From Copromyces sp. CBS 386.78 (Eukaryota > Ascomycota > Sordariomycetes > Sordariales > Sordariaceae): 64,000 nt of DNA. The notes under the pieces are model-generated. The model had not been told where the DNA came from and did not search any database. It saw nothing but the letters and a program-made list of their open reading frames with translations. Below are positions 11,000 through 24,728 of the stretch, piece by piece; position 1 is the stretch's first letter; each line of letters begins with the position of its first letter. The stretch covers positions 1-64,000 of the forward strand of contig MU839132.1 of NCBI GenBank assembly GCA_030685235.1, in the 5' to 3' direction. A program made the translations under genes and the position numbers.

Positions 11000-13900
11000 T
11001 TTAATAACCTTCGTAGGACCTTCCTGCATAGTAATACTAAAGATTCCTCCACCTTCTTATTTAACGGTTTAGTCAGTTTATAAATGGTTATAACGCCGTT
11101 TAGGAGCGGGGTAGATATATTAATTACGGCGGCGGTCTTACGGCGTATTAGGCGGGCGGAGCGCCGTTTAAGTGGCTTAGGAGCGGATATAGGTTCGGGT
11201 ATTAGAGTAGGGTTAATATATTCGGGCTATTATTAAATTTCGGGAGGTACTAGTTTATTGGGATTTTCCTTATAAAAGTGTAGGATTATTTCTTTATAAT
11301 TAATAATATTAGTTTTGGGTTCTTAAGTCGGTTAATAATTGCCTTTCTATTATATACGGTAGTACTAGTGGGTATTATTACTTAGTTAGGTATAGTCGAT
11401 AAATTTCTCGAAGTTCTACTTAATATATTCTTTATAATTATTTATATAAATTATAATTCTATTATTATTTACTTTAATATCTGTTGAAGTATTTTGGCTA
11501 AATAGGCTTCTACCGATCTAGGGTTGAACTATTAAAATATAAAAGATAAGAGCGTATTTTATATTCGAGGGTAGGGCGAGGTATACTATATAAGATTCCG
11601 TTCGTATAATTTTAAACGGTCCTTCCTAGTAGGGGTAAAGTTTTAATATTAATTAGCCATTAGTAAAATTGGTTATATTAAAGAAAACTAAATTCCCTTC
11701 CTTATATTTAAGCGAATTGATTCGGTATTAGTTAGCGTTATTTTCGTATTGTACTTAAGTGTACTTTATTTATTAAAATACAAAGTCCCAAATTATTTAA
11801 AAATAGTCGGCTAATTTATTAGCTTTATAATATTCTTTTAATTAGGCGGGCAATAGGTTTAGATATAGCGGGGTATAAGGTTTTATACTTATTCGGGGGT
11901 AAAAACCGTAATTAGCGAAGAAGGGCGAAATATTAATCGACGATAATATTATATTATTATTTATAAATTTAGTGAAAAGAAGCTATTTAGCCTAATTAAT
12001 CTATATTTAATTAATATAAAGACGAAGGAATTATTTTATTTTTATATTAATACGTTCTATTTAAATATTAATTTAAGGGTAGAAAGCGGAGGTTAGTTTA
12101 CAAGTAACGGCCAACCGTTTATATAGAATATTTTAAAAGCGTGAAACGAATTATGTACCGCAATTAAAAACAATTATATCTAGTAAATTATAAAGGTAAT
12201 ATATTTAGTTAATAAAGTAATTAATTAGTTCCTTAGCCTCTAAAATTATTATTAAAATATAGTAATATATTTTAATTAATTGGTTAACGACGATAATAAT
12301 ATATTTAAAAGTTTGGCTGAAGTAGACGTTTACCGGTAGCGGAGTAATATAATTAATAGAAATATCTTTCTACGGGGCGAGCGAAATTTTAGAAGGTTTA
12401 AATAGGTTAGCGGATCCTTATTTTAAAAATTTTATTTTAGTATAGGGGAAATAGCCTTTATAAAAAATTTTAATATTATAAATTATCCCCTCTTAATAGA
12501 AATTGTATTAAAGGAGATCGTAAGTCGTGTTATAGCTAGGGTGCTCCGCGCTAGGGGAATTATATTGACGATTAATTAGAACGAATTGGAATTCTTTATT
12601 ATAAGGGTTAATAATAATTTTATTACGCTATTTAATAACGCTATTATTAACTACTTAATATTCTGCGAATATTTTATAAAAAACTTTTTTAATACCGGGA
12701 GTTTATTATTTGTAAGTGGGGTCCGCGAAGTAAGAAATTACTTTTTAAAGGAAAATAGAGGTTTCGTAATTATTTAGAATAATATTATTAATAGATTTAT
12801 TATTATAGTCGCTTATTAAGTGGAGTAAGAAGTTTGAAGGGTCGTCTAAATATCCTTCCTCGAATTATATTAAGTTTAAAAGGGCGCGTTGACAGGCTAT
12901 TAAACGATTATTATTAGTATTAGTAGGGCGGTCGTTGGGTTTGCGGTTTAAAGTATTAAAGTAAAGGTTTTACGACCCTAGGGTATATTTAATTAAAAAG
13001 TTAAATTATAATAGGAATTAGGATTACCTTATATAATATTAGGTAAATTATTTATTAATAATAAAGGTTTAAAGGTTTTTATAGTCGGTTAGGATATTAA
13101 AAGGTTATTAAGTACTTTCGAATTTTAGTTTCTACTCTTCGAGGGCTTTAATAATAGCGAGCAATTCTTTATTATATATATTATAATTATATTCTTAAAA
13201 TAAATATTTTAATAAAAAGTAGGTAATGGGGTAAAATACTTTATCGTCCCCGTATTAGAATAGGGTACTTCCCGCGGCCTAATTGGAGGTATTTATTTCG
13301 ACTACTATCTTCTTAGACTAATTGTAGATCTTTAATACGGGTCCGCTAATAAAAGCCTATTTTAAAGCTTCGAAAGTAGAATTGTATATAGCGGACTACG
13401 ATTATATAGCATCTTTTTTCGTAAATTCGTATAATGGTCCTACTATTATTAAAATTCTTTTAATAAAACGGCGGTAGAAATTTGCAAAATTTAAGAAAGA
13501 TTGTAGGGATTTCTTAAATTAAAGAACCGCCTAATTGGTAATGGCCTTAACTTTTTCTAAATCTATTTCGATACTTCCCGGTATAATAATAAAGTCTAAA
13601 TATTTTATTTATATTATATAAAATTCGTATTTATTAATATTAATACTAAAGCCTATTTTAATTAGCTAGTCGAAGACGTCGTTAATATACTACTTATAAT
13701 CTTTAATATTATTAAAATAAATTAGAACGTTATCGAAATAAGCGGTCGCGTAGACGTCGAGAATGTTATAAAAGATATTATTAATATAATTTTAGAATAC
13801 CCCGGGGGCGCCTTATAAATTAAATAGTATTATTAATAATTCGAATAAATTAAAATGTATTATAAAGGTTATAAACTATTCGTACCCCTTTTTAATACGG

Positions 13901-16800
13901 ATATAATTAAAAATAGTAATAATATCGAGTTTAATAAAAATTTTAATACGGTAAATAGCGTCGAAGGTTTTTTTAATTAGTAGTAGCGGATATTATAATT
14001 TAAAGGTAATATTATTAATATTGCGGTAGTCTACGTAAACGCGAACTCTTCTACCTAATTTCTTTATAAAAAGGATTAGGGCGGATACTTCCGATTATAA
14101 TAGCCGGATGAACTTCTTCTATAGTATATTATTAATTTATTTTTTAATAACGCTAAATTCGTTAGGGTTGAAAGGGCGTCCGCGAGCGGCTAAGGGTATA
14201 GTTCCCGGGCGGAATTCGATTTTAAAATTGTAGGAATAATAAGAGGGAAGGGTTTTGGCTCCCTTTTAACGGAAAGTATTTATATAATACTAATATTATT
14301 AAGGTAGCTTAACTTAGATTTATACGTCCGTTTTAAGTAATTTGTCGGCTTTTTTATAAAATTTCGTAATATTTTCTAAAGTGACCTTACGTAAAGTAAT
14401 ATTATTAATAGCGAAGTATTAATTAATAGCCTTTTCGTACTAGGGAAATCGTTATTTATACTATTAATTTTAATAGAATTAAAAACTTTAACGGCCCTCA
14501 AAGTAACTATATTACCTTTATTTACTAGACTATCGATCTAGTAGTAGAAATTATTACCGAAGAATTTCTTATATTTTTATCCTCTACTTATTAAAACCTC
14601 TTTAATTATTTTTAAAGTAAATGTATTATTAAAAGTAAATAAACTTAGGATATTATATTCTTCTATTAATTTATTTTCCTCTAATATACGTTTAATATCC
14701 TTATTTATATTAGCCCTTATAATATAAATAACTTAGAAGTTATACTTCTCTATTAGTTAATTAAAAGTGGCGGCGGATAGTTCTTTAATATCGTTAGGGT
14801 TAATAGGACCTATTAGGATATAGAGGCGACGGACTTAGACTCGATAATTTATAGTAATAGTACAGAATTTTCTAATTACCTAGTAAAATATTAGGACTAT
14901 TTATAGTAGAGGAAGGGGGATTACGCTGAAGGGGATAGCGTTAAATATAATAGCTTAGCTGGGGCCTGCTAGTATTTTACTAATTGCGGAAGTTTTTAAA
15001 TAGTAAATAATCCGGTTTTAAAAATAATTAAACCGCTAGCGGGCTGCTCGTTTTATAATTATAGAAATAGAAATACAGTAAAAGGTATTTACTTATAATT
15101 TAATATTAGGTTTACCTTTATTTAGGACTTCTTCGTAGGTGGCCTTTTTGAACATTAAATTCGTTATATAGGCAGTTAGGCCGGTTATAGGGGTTTCCTA
15201 CTTAGTATTAAGGATTCCCTTAAGGAGGTAGTTATATTTTTTATAGGCTACGGTAAATTAGAGCGAATTGTAAAACTATAAAATATTTAGCGAGTAATAA
15301 ATTAATTATAGGTAGTTTAAAATAATTAAGTTATTTTTAGCTAGGTTGTAAATAAAAAGGTCGATAATTTTATAATAATAGCCTATTCTTATTATAAATT
15401 TTATAAAATAAGTAATATTACTTTTAGCGGAGTTTCCGTTAGCGAAATATAAAATTTTAAATATTGTAAATTTAAAAAAGGGGAAATAGTAACAATAAAT
15501 AAAACGTTTATTAATAAAACTTAAAGTGGTATAGCCGCTATTAATTAGATTTGAGCAATATATTTTATGTAATTTGTTGGATAATTAAATAGAGAAGTTT
15601 AATAAATTAAAGTATTTATAATAGCTATTTATAGAAGATTTATAAATTTTAATTATATTTAGTTATATAATAATATTACCCTCTTCTCTCTATTTTATAA
15701 ATAGTTATTTCTAATTATAATTTAGTTTAAAAGTTATATATTTCCTTGCTAATTGATATAATTAGTTTCGTTACTTTAGATAAGGCCGACGAAGCCGGGG
15801 ACGTACGCGGGGACCGGGGCTTGTTAATATTACGGTATTACGGCGTTATTATTAGCCGTTTAGGCGTTTATAGCGTTAATTTAATATTATTAACTATAGC
15901 CCTACTAATTATAATCCTATTGGTTATAGCCGTACTAGCCTTGCTAAAGAGTGGAATTATTATTATTACCGCCCTTGCCACCGCTTTTACTACTGTTTCT
16001 ACTATTGCGACCGCCGCGATTATTATAGGTAGAAATAGGGGGATCTTTATTAAAATTAATACGGCTACGGTAAGTAGTTGAAAAATAATTTTTGCGACCG
16101 TAATGGGTATATACGCCGGTTTTTATACGATATTCGAAAATCTCTTACGAAATTATATTATGTATAATAATATTAATAGCGGATATAGAATTAAGGTTTA
16201 TTATATTACTACTTTAATTAACGGGTTGTTCCGTAGACGAAATAATATTATAATTATTTGAGGAAGATGGTTTATAAAATAGGTTAGCGAGTTTTTTGCA
16301 ATAAATATTATTTTTATAGTTCTAGGCTAGTAAACGGATTATTTAGAACTATTTATTATAATTATTATCGGTAGGAAGCGGGTATTAGTAAATAATAATA
16401 TTACGGACGGCCTTAGTAATTTTATTACGAAGGAAATATATTTTTATAGTATTATTTATATTATATTAGTCGATAAGGATAGTAAAACGGTCTTCGAAAA
16501 CGGTCTAATGTATATTTTTAATTATCTTTAAATTATTTAATTTACGACGAGTAATAATAGTAAAGTTGGAATTATTGTACTTAATATCGAATTCTTTAAA
16601 AAAGTCTATAGCAGTCTTCTATTTCTATTTAATATCGTCAATTAAATATTCGAAAATATTAGCTAGCGCCGATTCGATAGCCGCGAAAGGGGGGTTTTCG
16701 AAGTATTTAGTAATGTACGAAAAACGTTTAAACTTAGAAGCGAAGTAAATCGGTTTATTAATTTAATATAACTTAACTTTTATACGCTAAAAATAGTATT
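11000..16800 (-). pseudogene. degenerate gag-pol of Gypsy copy A
   Basis: The minus-strand counterpart of the copy B polyprotein, with stops throughout. The RT palm start (KLDIITIFNYIRIKKGYE) is readable near 13,900. Gag lies to the right, RNase H, integrase and chromodomain to the left. A 60-codon plus-strand frame at 16,566-16,748 recurs antisense in copy B (34,983-35,165) and is a shadow of gag. Confidence 0.75.
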
Positions 16801-17667
16801 TTTCCATTTTCTCTAATAGAATAGCTCCTTTACTATTAAACGGAATAATATATATATATAATTATACCAACCTATAACCGCTATTATTAATATTTATAAT
16901 TACTATAATAAGGATAGGTACTTTAATTTTTTAAATTTATTTTAATTAAGCGCGGATCTTATTAATAGTTTCGGCGTACCTATTTTTCTATTTTTAGAAA
17001 GATTTAAAAGTATTGGTCTTAAAATCGTTAAAGGACTATTTGAATTTATTAATCCTTTATTAGAATTTAGTATTCCGAATATTTAAACGATTAATTTTTT
17101 AATAAAATTCGGTAAAGTCCTCTTCGGCTCTTTAAATACGCGAGTAGGCTTCGACTATATTATTATAAATAAAATAGTTGTAAACAAGGGCGACGTCGTA
17201 GAATACCGGGACTAATGCGAGCGTAAAAGTATAGTCTACGGAATAATATAATAGAATACGAATATTAGGATCGTTATTGAAGTTTGTAAGTACTTTAGTA
17301 AGGGTATTATAAATTATTTAATTCGTAGGGTTAATATCGGAGGTTTAGAAAGCTCTGATAGTAGTTATTATAATAAAATTATTAGTAATAACCCGTAGCT
17401 AATCTATTATTAATTATTAAATTAATGTGGATGCGGTAGTTTTTTTGAATATACCGTTTTAATTAATAAGTAAGGAGAAAGAGATAAGGTTAATATTTAT
17501 ATTACTTAGTTCGAGTCGTACTATTTACGACCGAGTTTTTATTTGCCCTGTTCGTAAGGGGTCGAATTTTTTAATTGCGGAGTAATTTAAATAATTTTTT
17601 CTATACTAAATGTAATTTGAATTTATCTCCCTTAAACGTACGCAGCGCAATAGTAAATATAATAAAC

Positions 17668-17889
17668 TATTATAGGGTAAGGTATTATTGGGGGTAGGGT
17701 AAAATATACGTTATTGTACGAAGGAGAGAAAAGGAAGGATGTGTACGGAGGACTAGTTATATGGGCGAGAGCCCTGGAAGCTAAGCCGTACGCGCATATA
17801 ACCCTATACGTGACCGTGCTATAACGATAGTTATGGCATATTTAAGAGGCAGTATAGGGTGGGCATATCACAAGCCTAATCCTGTGATA
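17668..17889 (-). repeat. 5' LTR of Gypsy copy A
   Basis: 222 bp, ending CCTGTGATA immediately before the GTATA duplication. Partner of 10,636-10,857. Confidence 0.9.
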
Positions 17890-18088
17890 GTATACTTAAG
17901 AAATTAATATATAATAATAAATTTTTAAATTTCTAAATTTAAAACGACTAAATACCCCGAATTATTCTAGTAAATTAAATAATAAAATTAAGTAAAGTAA
18001 TAGAATCTTTACTATATACTTCGAAGTAATTTCTAAACCGATTTAAATTAGCGAAGGTTTCAATATCGAATTTAGGATAATTAATATA

Positions 18089-18651
18089 GAGGATGTCTAT
18101 TCGTACTGTTGACATCGTCTTCTGAGACTGTACCCCACTTTTTTCCCTATACATATCCCTAACCCTGGCGCCCCCGCACCGGTCCCCCTCATACCGCGAC
18201 CGCCAAGCTCCCAGATTTCAACCTATTACGACGCTAACAGCCGTAACAATCGCTGACAGCCGTAACAGCTGTGACAATCGCTGACAGCCGTGACAGCTGT
18301 GACAATCGCTGACAGCCGTGACACTTGTGACAATCGCTAACAGCCGTGACAATCGCTGACAGCTATAACAGTCGTTGACAGTCGCTGGCAATTGAGCTTA
18401 ATTGAGTGCGATAAATATAGTCAGATATGCGACCGTGCCGCTAAGTGCGCTGTAAAGTGCGCTGTAAATCTATACATCTAGGTACGAGTCTGGTACCGTG
18501 TACAGCCGTCTGATGTCAGGTCACGAAAGAATGTAATAACTAGATTTTGCGGGGAATCTTAGCGAAATTTTCGAAAGAATACTTCTAGTAGTCAGGGGTG
18601 GGTGGGGTACAGTCTCAGAAGACGATGTCAATAGTACGAATAGACATCCTC
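18089..18651. mobile_element. 563-bp GAG...CTC inverted-repeat element with internal GACAGCCGTGACAATCGCT repeats, TSD TTAATATA
   Basis: The ~50-bp termini begin GAGGATGTCTATTCGTACTG. TTAATATA flanks at 18,081-18,088 and 18,652-18,659. The interior (about 18,221-18,380) is a tandem array of CGCTGACAGCCGTGACA-type units that also occurs inside the element at 24,729-25,340, although the outer termini differ. Base composition is near normal with little RIP. A 75-codon minus-strand frame over the right end is not convincing as a gene. Confidence 0.85.
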
Positions 18652-18659
18652 TTAATATA

Positions 18660-19929
18660 ATATACGCTTTTACTATTGACCTAACTACGTATAATAAAAT
18701 TAAAGGCGATATAGTAAAACCTTTTATACTAGGCAAATCGGCTATCATCCTATTTTATTATATAATAAACCTATTTATCGAATTTTATAGCCCTTATCTT
18801 AAAATTAAGAAATTCAGCCCGGCTATAAAGAAATAATATTAGGAAAGCCTAAAATATAATAAACTAATTATAGCGGAATTCGTTAATAAATTAACTTTAA
18901 AAGGAGCTTTATTTAATATAAATACGGGGAGCGTGAGCCGGAGCTAGAGCCGGAGCCGGAACCGGAGCCTAATCGGCTGGAATTGGAGCCTAATTACCGG
19001 GTTATTATACTTCGGGAATTTAATTGGCGGGTTAATTATCTAATAAATCTATAATTTATACCAGGGTAAAATAAGGATTAGGCGCTTAAATTCCTCGAAA
19101 CTATATCTTTAATTAGTTAATATCGTTTATTAACCCTCCTATAAAATCTAATACCATATTAATTTTAAATTTATTAACTTTTTTAAAAATCTTTCGTAGC
19201 CGTACTTTATCTACTTTATCCAACTCTTTAATATTAATATCGTTAATTACTATAATAGTAATATTATTGAAGATATTTCTATCTTCTAATAATTAATTAA
19301 AACGTTCTTCGACAATCTGAATATCGGCGTATCTAAGGTAATTTTATTTAAGGAATCGAAATTATATTTTAATATTACGGCAATTAACCTTGAAGTCCCT
19401 TCGAATATAGTTAACAATATACTCTTAATTTTAAACGTTTCGTAACTTAACTAAAACGACGTTAATTTCTTAGGGAAATCTAGGTAATTAATAACAGATA
19501 TAGGAAATATCGCGAAAAAAACTAATATAATAACCTTTATACTTACGTTAAACGTTACTATAAATATAAATATCTATTAATAATAATATTAGTAAAAGAA
19601 TTATATTAAAAGGGAAAGAATATTTACTAATAAAAACGTAAACCCTTAAAATAAGTATTTCTTCAATAGGATTAAATTTTAATAATTAGGAGACAGGATT
19701 ATTCTTATTAAAAATACTAAAGTCTAAATCGTTTTTAGCATTATAAAAGAATAGATCGTTAAATTATAGGTTGGCGTTTATATAATAGTATTATTTATAT
19801 ATACTTTTACGATTAATTATTATTTCGAACTACCTTTCTTTATACCGCTCATAATATCGTATTTCTACCGCATCGAATTTCTCGTAAAAGGTAAAATTCC
19901 TTTAATAATTAAATTTAGGGATAGTTCTA
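18660..19929. other. RIP-degraded repeat sequence, unassigned
   Basis: AT-rich and full of stops in every frame. A short GC-richer patch at about 18,930-19,000 has GAGCCGGAGC-type repeats reading as Glu-Pro-Glu repeats in the plus frame. No LTR or TIR was found. Confidence 0.4.
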
Positions 19930-19937
19930 ATAATTAT

Positions 19938-20611
19938 AAGAAAGTCTTTTCGGACCGTAGTAAAAGTCTTCCCATACCGTAGCCCCACCCACTTACACCC
20001 TTCCCGCACGCTAATACACAACAAAATTTTTGAGCCAATTAAATCGCTCGTATCCAAATCGCAGTCTACACTCTACTTCGCCCACCCAAATATGCACCCA
20101 AATGTGCACCCAGATGTGCACCCAGATGTGCACCCAGATGTGCACCCAGATGTGTACCCAGATGCGCACCCAGATGTGCACCCAGATGTGCACTTAGATG
20201 TGCACCTAGATTGGCCACTTTATAGCGCATTTAGCGGTACGGTCGCACACGGTTGTACATCGCTCAATTGAATCGCTCAACTAACTATCAACAACTGTCA
20301 GAAACTGTCAACGACTGTCAGCTAGACGAAAGCGCGTTGTTTACTTGGCGATATCTCGTAATCCGTGCGATAGTAGTTTGGGTGCACATCTGGGTGCACA
20401 TCTAGATGCACATCTGGGTGCACATCTGGGTGCACATCTGGGTACACATCTGAGTGGGCGAAGTAGAGTGTAGACCGCGATTTGGATGCGAGCGATTTGA
20501 TTGGCTCAAAATTTTTAGTCTACATTAGCGTACATTAGCGCGCGGGAAGGGTGTAAGTGGGTGGGGCTACGGTATAGGAAGACTTTTACTACGGTCCGAA
20601 AAGACTTTCTC
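19938..20611. mobile_element. 674-bp GAG...CTC-family element with two inverted arrays of a 12-bp repeat, TSD ATAATTAT
   Basis: Long imperfect TIRs (outer AAGAAAGTCTTTTCGGACC; inner GCGAGCGATTTGATTGG core) are shared with the elements at 1-115 and 24,729-25,340. ATAATTAT flanks at 19,930-19,937 and 20,612-20,619. Two arrays of a 12-mer (GTGCACCCAGAT and its complement) lie at about 20,084-20,210 and 20,377-20,456 in opposite orientation, giving a long fold-back. A 60-codon minus frame of HIWV repeats is only the array read through. Confidence 0.85.
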
Positions 20612-20619
20612 ATAATTAT

Positions 20620-23373
20620 ATCGCTATCGAAAGTAGGATTATAATTAAATTCAATATTTCCTAAGCCGGAGAATCGAATACTAAGGATTCGCTCTCGTAA
20701 AAGCCTTCAACCTAATAATTAACTTCTTTTTAATATTTAGGGTTAAGACTATTCTAATTAAATTTCGAAAATGCTATACTCTTTAATATAATCGTTAATA
20801 TTAAAGGTAGTATTTATATTATTTTAGGGGGTATCGAATAAGTTCCTTATTCGAAGAAGGCGGGCAGGATTGAAAATACCGAAGAAATCGTTATCACCTT
20901 ACTAATCGCCGATATTATAAATATATTAATCGTTATTATTATTATTAAGGTCTTCTTCGTTAATTTAATCCCAGTATAACCTATAATAGTTATACTTAAA
21001 GTTATATTTATTAAAGAAATTCCCCCTCTAATATTCTCGTTTATAATAAATATAAACCTTCAATTCGTTACGAATATTATAATTAGGAGTATTATAAATA
21101 TATATAACGTAAAAGTTAATAATAGGGTTATAATTAATTAGCCGACGAAGTTAATAATATATTAAATAAATAAAATATAATATATCGTCTTCGTTAGGAT
21201 TGGGTTTTAATTAGGTAATATTACTTTAGCTAAGGGTATTATTTTACTAGCAATCAAAGTATATATCTATCTCCCTATAGAACGGATTAATAAACTCTTA
21301 ACGAGGCTATTCTTAACGCCAACGAATATAGAGCTTGCTTTAATACTAGATATTAGTATTAAAAATAAGAATATAAATAATATAATAGGGTAAACTATTT
21401 ATACGGCGGTCTCGAGGGTACTTAAGAAGGCCGCATACTTTGTAACGAAATAGTTAAACCGATTAAAATTAGAATAGATTCGTAACAATCTCTTATAAAC
21501 TAGGGTATTATTATATAATAAAGATTACTAAAGAAAGTATTAATAAAATACCTTCTTCTTTTTTACGCTTTCGCTATCGGTAATCTCGCTCAATCTCTTT
21601 AAATTCGGCTCGTATTCTAATAATTTATTCATCATCCTATTAAAGTCGAATATTAATAATTAAACATTATAATACTCAAAAGCAATAATTAAACCTGAGA
21701 ATTTTTACCTCGACGCAAAAAATTAGAAGCGGTCAATATAAATTACATAACCTTATCCTTAATCTATTAAAACTTAGGTTTATATATTTTAAACCGATAA
21801 ATCTTAAATTACTAGGCTAAGGTTTACTAGGCCAAAGGTTATTAAACTTCTTATATAGGCCGTATAGCCGGCAATTAAATAGTTTATTTATTAATAGGGC
21901 GTTGTCTAACCTCCTTCTAAATACGTTAAATAGTATTATAGTCTTATTAAAATTCGCTTTTAATTTCTTCTCCTATTTATTATTTAAATTATTAATTAAA
22001 TCGTTAATTTTGGGAATATTAGAATTAACGTTACCTTTACCGTTCAAAAAGTTATAATCGCTATTATCCTTAACCGGCCTATCGTACTAGTTATTATGCC
22101 GGTTACTAAACTTATTACTAAACTTATTATTAAACTTATTACTAAACTTATTACTAAATTTATTACTAAACTTATTACTATCGCCTTCGTACCTTAAATT
22201 TATTTCGGGTTATTATATATAGCCTAAATATTCTTACTTCCTACTATTAACCTTATACTACCTCTAACTCTTAAGTAGAAATATCGACCTCCTCGCTATT
22301 AAAACGTTATCGGCGGGAATTGAAACGGGGGAAAGCCGGACTTTAAAATACCGGGTATTAGAATACTAGAATTAGAACCGGAGCCGGAATTTAAAATAAT
22401 AGAACCCGAAATACCGGGATCTAAGGTTAGAATACTAGGGTTTGAAGGGGTTGAACGGCGTTATAAAACTCTTATAGGATCGGTACCTAAGGGGTACGTC
22501 CCAGTCTAACGCGGCCTTCTTCTAATAAAAATAATAAAGTATTAGCAAGAAGTTTCTTACTACTAGTAAAGGTAAATAAAATATTAGAAATAAGTAATTT
22601 AATTAATAATAATACCTTTTACTTTTAAATCTTCTACTTTTAAATATCGGTCTAAAAAACTAATATTAATTATTCAAATTAATAATTAATTAACTAATTA
22701 AATAATATATCTAAATTATACCCGCAACCCCCCGCGGCCTAGATTTTAACCTTCGAAGGTACTATTTACCCGTAAATAGTAGAACAACGTAATATACTAG
22801 GATTCTATATAGGATTTATATATTTTAAAGGATTTATTATTAAATAAATAATACCGGTTAACTAATTAGCTAATTAATTAAAAGGAAAGGTAGATTAGAA
22901 AGGAAATATTAAAGGAAATAGAATTTACGGCTTTTTAATAATAAATATCGTATATTACTATATATTTATTAGGAATTCTCTTACTAATAAATACTTCTAC
23001 TAATTTAACCTTATTATATAACTAATACTTTCGAATCTACTTTTAATCTTAATTATACTCTTAATTACTAGGAGGCGGCTATTAATTAGAATCTATCTTA
23101 ATTAACTAACTAACTAAATAATTAAATATAAGACCGAATTATATTAATCTAATTAAGAGATAAAAAAAATAAAAGCTAAAAAGAAATTATATAATAATAT
23201 CGCTCTTCCAACTTCTATTAAATAGCCTACGTATTGCAAATTAAGTACTTTATATTAATATATTAATATTAATATCTTCGTCCGACTACTCTAAAAAAAA
23301 ATATTAGTAAAAGAACCGGTAAATAGTAGAGAAAAAGCAACCAACCTTCAAAGTAGGATTCTAACTATTTAAT
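20620..23373. other. RIP-degraded repeat sequence, unassigned
   Basis: About 2.75 kb, AT-rich. Minus-strand reading near 21,500-22,200 gives a low-complexity Asn/Ser/Lys/Phe-rich stretch with few stops, possibly a gag-like or ORF1-like protein of a degraded retroelement. No catalytic motif was recognised and no terminal repeats were found. Confidence 0.4.
22103..22180. repeat. 12-bp tandem repeat (TTATTACTAAAC)
   Basis: About seven head-to-tail copies with one or two base changes. In the minus frame it encodes a tetrapeptide repeat, NKFS. Confidence 0.8.
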
Positions 23374-23378
23374 ATAAT

Positions 23379-23619
23379 TGTAAGGGGTGCAGCACAGTTG
23401 GCACAGGTGCTGGCCTAAACGATCGATAAGGTTCTACGAGGAAAGAAAGAAGGGAAGGGAGCCTACAAGGCAGGCGAACTAGCCAGCTATCCTTTTTAAG
23501 GGACGTACGGTGCGCAGGGTGTACGGGCCATAGGGGGTTGCCGGCACGGCAGCGTTGCCGGCACGGCAGTTCGCCTAGCGATTGCCAGGTATATAGCTAT
23601 AAACATTAGCCCTATAATA
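23379..23619 (-). repeat. 3' LTR of the second Gypsy element
   Basis: 241 bp, paired with 31,221-31,461. Its outer end keeps TGT where the partner has TAT, a RIP-type change. It contains two GTTGCCGGCACGGCAG-type copies near 23,540-23,570. Confidence 0.9.
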
Positions 23620-24728
23620 TTAGCCCCCCCCTTCTCCTCCAATTAAATAATTAAATATATAACCGTAATAAATTACGTATATCCTAAATATTAGACGATA
23701 AGCCTCCCTTCTAATTATACAATATATATTTCATTTATTTATAAATTTCTCTCCCTCTTTCCCTCCTCCTCCCCTTTCTTCTTTCAACTATTATTATTAT
23801 ATTATAAATATCTCCCCTCCTATTATTCAACCTTCTAATACCATTATTATAATTATCTCCCCCCTCCTATTATTCCCCCTTCTTATCTATTATTATACTT
23901 TCTATTATTACTACGCCGCTTATTATTTTTACCCCGCTCTTATATTATTTATCCGCTAACTTCTTAATTTAATTTATTATAATTATTAATATATCTAGCC
24001 TTACTTTTACCCCTAACCCTATTATAATATAAATTTTTTTAGAATTCTAATAATTTCGTCGAATATAGTAATAATTATAGTAATTATTTTTATTATTTCT
24101 TACTTTACTAACGCCTTCCCCTACGCCTCGCCGCCGCGCTATTCCCAAGCCGGTTTAAACCCGCTTAAATATTATTATTACTAGTATTAATAGAGAGATT
24201 ATTATTAAAACCGCTATTACCGCTATTATTACCGCCGCCGTTACTCCATTCCTAAATTAATATATATATTATTTAATTAACGGGTATAATTACGCTACCT
24301 TTACTACTAATAGTATAATTACTACGTATTTAATATATTAATACATTAAAAAGCTTTATAAGCCGACGTTAAAATAGGTTTAAAAGTTCTTTACTATTTA
24401 ATATACAGTTAAATACGTTCCGGGTCCTAAATGCGAACTATTTATCGCCGTTTTTAAAACGCTTAACTATTTAATAGTTATAAAGGAAATTGAGGATATT
24501 AGTATCCCTACGTAAGTTTTTCCTTCCTACTTAATCTATTCTTATATTTATTATTTTACTAATAATTCTTAGGCTTAGGTTAATTTTAAATTTATTATAA
24601 CTTACTAGTAATCCCCCTCTATTAAATTCGAGGGTCCGTTATTTTCCTTAATCGCCGAAATTTAGGTTTTTAAAGATTAAGTAACTAAATTCGCTAAATT
24701 TAAAAGAAAAGTAATAGCCCTTAAAAAA

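Larger units (their letters stand above)
10636..17889 (-). mobile_element. Ty3/Gypsy chromovirus copy A (minus strand), TSD GTATA
   Basis: A 7,254-bp element with 222-bp direct LTRs and 5-bp duplications GTATA at 10,631-10,635 and 17,890-17,894. A polypurine tract (minus-strand GAAGGGGGA) lies just inside the left LTR, so the left LTR is the 3' one. It is the same family as 33,829-41,137 in the opposite orientation. Minus-strand translation gives the same RT block (KLDIITIFNYIRIKKGYE near 13,900). Dense in-frame stops from RIP show it is dead. Confidence 0.9.

Noticed and set aside
16566..16748. 60-codon frame repeated in both Gypsy copies (also 34,983-35,165)
   Set aside because: It is antisense to gag in both copies; its conservation reflects the shared element and not an independent gene.
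20011..20193. HIWV-repeat frame
   Set aside because: Direct read-through of the 12-bp tandem array inside the mobile element.
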